Below, piece by piece: positions 61,629 through 64,000 of a stretch of DNA of 64,000 nucleotides. The first letter of the stretch is position 1, and each line of letters opens with the position of its first letter. The notes under the pieces were generated by a model that did not search any database, had not been told where the DNA came from, and saw nothing but the letters and a program-made list of their open reading frames with translations. Source of the stretch: Nocardia spumae (GTDB lineage: Bacteria > Actinomycetota > Actinomycetes > Mycobacteriales > Mycobacteriaceae); assembly GCF_020733635.1 (NCBI RefSeq), contig NZ_JAJFZL010000001.1, positions 3,286,001 to 3,350,000 of the forward strand, read 5' to 3'. The position numbers and the translations under genes were made by a program.

Positions 61629-63370
61629 GAGCCGGCTACTTTCAGTAGACCGCGCAAGCGGTGGAGATCGAGGGGGAGCAGCCCCCAGAGCCCGCGGGCG
61701 CGAAAGCCGATGTCCGCGGTGGCGGATTCCAATTCCCGGATACCGGTTCGCCTGAAAGCCGCAGTGTGCGACGGCAACTGGCTGGTTCCCGATTCATTCG
61801 ATATCTGCTGCATCAACTCCCGAACAGTGCTGTCCAGCTCGGTCGATGAGGGGTTGGCGCAGATATAGTGGTCAGGACGGAGCACGACGAACGGCTGTCG
61901 CTTGAAGTACGGGCGGGCAACTTCGTCGAGGTCTTCGAGGATCCGCTGCGTCGCATCACGATGGACGGGCCGTCGCCCCGGTGAGGTCAGTGTTACGTAG
62001 GTTGCCTCGAGGTCGTTGTCGGCGATGCGGCGGCCGAGTGCCGACAGCGCTTCGCGTGGATCGGCTTCCCAACCGATGATGCGCCAGCCAGAGCCTGCGA
62101 TGTCGTCGAGCCGATGATGCGTTCCGCTGAAGGTTCGCACGAGCGGCTGGGGGAACAAGCGGCCGACCGGCGAACGCGGCGAAGGCGATGCCAGAAGGAA
62201 ACCACGTCGATACCGGGCGGGTGGACGCCACCGGCCTTGGCGAACGCGTTCTCGAAATGGCGGGATACGCCCGAGCGCCCCGCCCACCGCATCACGAATC
62301 GTCGCTGCCGAACGCGATTGCAGGGTGACCAGACGGCCGGCCCGGACCGACATCTTGGTCATCGCCTCGGCGTGTGGCCGACGCTCTGCCTCATAGCTAT
62401 CGAGGATTCGCAGTGGCGCACCGTCGTTCACGACTGCCGCGATCTTCCAGGTCAGGTTCGTTACGTCGCGAATTCCCGAGTTCAGCCCCTGTCCGATCAT
62501 CGGAGGCATCAGATGGGCAGCGTCCCCGCACAGCAGCACCCTTCCGATCCGCCAGTGTTCGGCGGTCTTGGCTCGGAAGGTGTAGATGAGATGACGCAGA
62601 ATCTCCGCAGTGTCGGGGTCAGCGTCCTCAGCGATCACTCGCCGCGCGGCCTCTGGTGTGAGGAGCTCGTCGTGATCCTCCCACGGCATTACCTTCCGTT
62701 CCCAGCGGTGCCCTCCGGCAGCGAGTCGACCTGTCAGGCGGGGTGCCGTCGGGTTCAGCGTCATCTGGAAATAGGGAATATGAGCAATCGGCTCCGGTAA
62801 CTTCGCATCCACGATGAGCCAGGTATCCGTGTATTCGGATCCGACCAACCCGACGCCGACCGCGTCGCGGGTGGCACTCTTGGCGCCATCGCAGCCGATG
62901 ACAAAGCGTGCACTCGCGTTCGCAGTGCCGCCGTCACCTCGACGAAATGTCAGTTCGACCCCTTCGTCGTCCTGCGTCAAACCGGTGAGCCGGTGGGCCA
63001 GACGGATATCGACATCCGGGTACTCCGCAAGGGCTGTCCGTAGTTGCTGATCCAGCAACGGCTGATAGATCGCCGATAGCCACGGATGTCCCTGAAGCTG
63101 CTCGGTGGGCAGCGTTGTCGCGACGACCTTGCCGCGAGCCGAGACCCACTGGGCGCCCGCCCCGAGGAGCATGTCGCTGGCGGCGCATGCGTACACTCCC
63201 GCCTTTTGCAGCGTGCGCAGGGCTTCACCGTCGAGTACACCGACCCGGGGGTTGGAGTAGACATCGCTCTCCCGCTCCACTGCGAGGACTTTCAAACCCG
63301 CACGTGCCAGAAGAAGTGCCGCCAACTCTCCGACCGGGCCCAGCCCGATCACAGCAACGTCGAATGTCAT
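61625..63370 (-). CDS. Class A flavin monooxygenase (MhpA-like)
   Basis: A 581-residue FAD-dependent hydroxylase. VIGLGPVGELAALLLARAGL binds FAD, VIGCDGAKSATRDAVG is the DG motif, and LCGDAAHLMPPMIGQGLN the GD motif; the PPMIGQG form is typical of the 3-(3-hydroxyphenyl)propionate hydroxylase group. First gene of the left-going operon and next to the operator at 63549. It probably prepares a catechol-like intermediate. Confidence 0.88.
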   Translation of the reverse strand: MTFDVAVIGLGPVGELAALLLARAGLKVLAVERESDVYSNPRVGVLDGEALRTLQKAGVYACAASDMLLGAGAQWVSARGKVVATTLPTEQLQGHPWLSAIYQPLLDQQLRTALAEYPDVDIRLAHRLTGLTQDDEGVELTFRRGDGGTANASARFVIGCDGAKSATRDAVGVGLVGSEYTDTWLIVDAKLPEPIAHIPYFQMTLNPTAPRLTGRLAAGGHRWERKVMPWEDHDELLTPEAARRVIAEDADPDTAEILRHLIYTFRAKTAEHWRIGRVLLCGDAAHLMPPMIGQGLNSGIRDVTNLTWKIAAVVNDGAPLRILDSYEAERRPHAEAMTKMSVRAGRLVTLQSRSAATIRDAVGGALGRIPPFRERVRQGRWRPPARYRRGFLLASPSPRSPVGRLFPQPLVRTFSGTHHRLDDIAGSGWRIIGWEADPREALSALGRRIADNDLEATYVTLTSPGRRPVHRDATQRILEDLDEVARPYFKRQPFVVLRPDHYICANPSSTELDSTVRELMQQISNESGTSQLPSHTAAFRRTGIRELESATADIGFRARGLWGLLPLDLHRLRGLLKVAGS

Positions 63371-63687
63371 GACAAGCCTCCACGCCCCGCGAAAGCCGTC
63401 CCCTCGAGGAGCCCATCGCCTACTTCATGGCCGGTCAGCGACTCGTTCATCGTGAGCCCGCTTCCGTCCCGCGGCAGCAGGCGACCGTCAGGGATCATCG
63501 CTTCTCCAATCTCTATACGGGGCAGGGTGTTCGCCACATCCAACATGTCGGTAACAGTGTTGCCGTTATTGTTCTCGGCAGTGTAAGCAGTTCGTTGATT
63601 CAATGTCAATGACTTCGAATCAACTTGTGTTATGCCAGGTCGGGGTGCACTATCGGGCTCTGTGAGTGTTCGGCGATGGAGGGCGCG
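63371..63687. other. Divergent promoter region between monooxygenase operon and TetR gene
   Basis: No gene is supported in these 317 bp. They hold the palindrome at 63549 and AT-richer stretches on either side that suit promoters in both directions. Confidence 0.6.
63549..63565. promoter_or_regulatory. Candidate cluster-2 operator (CGGTAACAGTGTTGCCG)
   Basis: Inverted repeat with half-sites CGGTAAC and GTTGCCG, one base short of perfect, between the left-going operon and the right-going TetR gene. It matches the sites at 42756, 42876 and 49378. The position is right for autoregulation. Confidence 0.72.
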
Positions 63688-64000
63688 ATGACAAGCACGA
63701 CCGATGGGGGCCGGCTGACCTCGCGGGCTGCGCGGGCTGCCGAAACCCGGCGACGTCTCATCGATGCGGCGGTCGAAAAGTTCGCAGAACGCAGTTACGA
63801 CGAGGTTGCGGTGGCGGACATCTGCCAGGCTGCCGATGCTGCCCACGGGTTGGTATTCCACTACTTCGGTACCAAACGTGGCCTCTACCTGGAGGCGGTA
63901 CGGGAGACGTCGAATCGCGTCTTGCAGACCCACATACTGCGCCCCGGTATGTCGCCGGTCGAACAGCTCCGCAGTGCCTTCACTGCGCAATTCCGATATC
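63688..64000 (+). CDS. TetR-family regulator, N-terminal part (runs off the right edge)
   Basis: About 104 residues are present. ETRRRLIDAAVEKFAERSYDEVAVADI and CQAADAAHGLVFHYFGTKRG form the TetR helix-turn-helix. ATG at 63688 with GGAGGG six bases before; an in-frame ATG at 63676 is less likely. It is divergent from the monooxygenase operon with the palindrome between, which makes it the best candidate for the regulator of cluster 2. Confidence 0.88.
   Translation, partial: MTSTTDGGRLTSRAARAAETRRRLIDAAVEKFAERSYDEVAVADICQAADAAHGLVFHYFGTKRGLYLEAVRETSNRVLQTHILRPGMSPVEQLRSAFTAQFRY

Overview
The window is a GC-rich actinobacterial chromosome segment, most likely from Nocardia or a close mycolate-containing relative. 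The evidence is composite: an actinobacterial Ku protein, an Mce-type lipoprotein, a small secreted protein of a type I associate with Nocardia, dense FadE-like acyl-CoA dehydrogenases, many GTG starts, and genes overlapping by ATGA, GTGA or TGATG. No tRNA, rRNA or CRISPR array was seen.

Layout. (1) 1-401 is the N-terminal part of ku, running off the left edge. (2) 391-12128 is an accessory segment bounded by two imperfect direct copies (about 360 bp each) of the DNA upstream of ku. It holds a 1022-codon protein with a restriction-endonuclease-like N-terminus, broken at its very start by a dead IS256-family element. It also holds a secreted lipase/glycosidase pair with a PadR regulator, and a zinc-ribbon protein with a HEPN-like RxxxxH motif. 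About 1.4 kb at its right side has no intact gene. (3) 12273-14697 holds a hypothetical protein and a medium-chain reductase.

(4) 14822-39962 is catabolic cluster 1. It encodes two SnoaL-like proteins, three acyl-CoA dehydrogenases, a crotonase, a DUF35/thiolase pair, an APH-type kinase next to an ACAD10/11-like dehydrogenase, short- and medium-chain dehydrogenases, an AMP-forming ligase, a TetR regulator, EthD and metallo-beta-lactamase-fold proteins, an Fbp-like ABC importer, a dienoyl-CoA-reductase-like flavoprotein and a fumarate-reductase-like flavoprotein. A 13-bp near-palindrome (TGAATCCAGTTCA and variants) recurs at its promoters, which suggests one regulon. The gene set fits import, CoA activation and beta-oxidation-like breakdown of an oxygenated carboxylic acid, possibly through a 4-hydroxyacyl-CoA.

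(5) 39963-42142 is insertion-sequence debris: an IS256 fragment, two ISL3 fragments and half of a hairpin repeat. (6) 42143-64000 is catabolic cluster 2. It encodes two class A flavin monooxygenases, two alpha/beta hydrolases, an amidohydrolase, an FAH-family hydrolase, a CoA ligase, a complete cytochrome P450/ferredoxin/reductase set, a DapA-like aldolase, dehydrogenases, and TetR and LysR regulators. A second operator (CGGTAAC-N3-GTTRCCG) lies before three of its transcription units and beside the TetR gene at the right edge. This looks like an aromatic or terpenoid catabolic regulon. No ring-cleavage dioxygenase is visible in the window.
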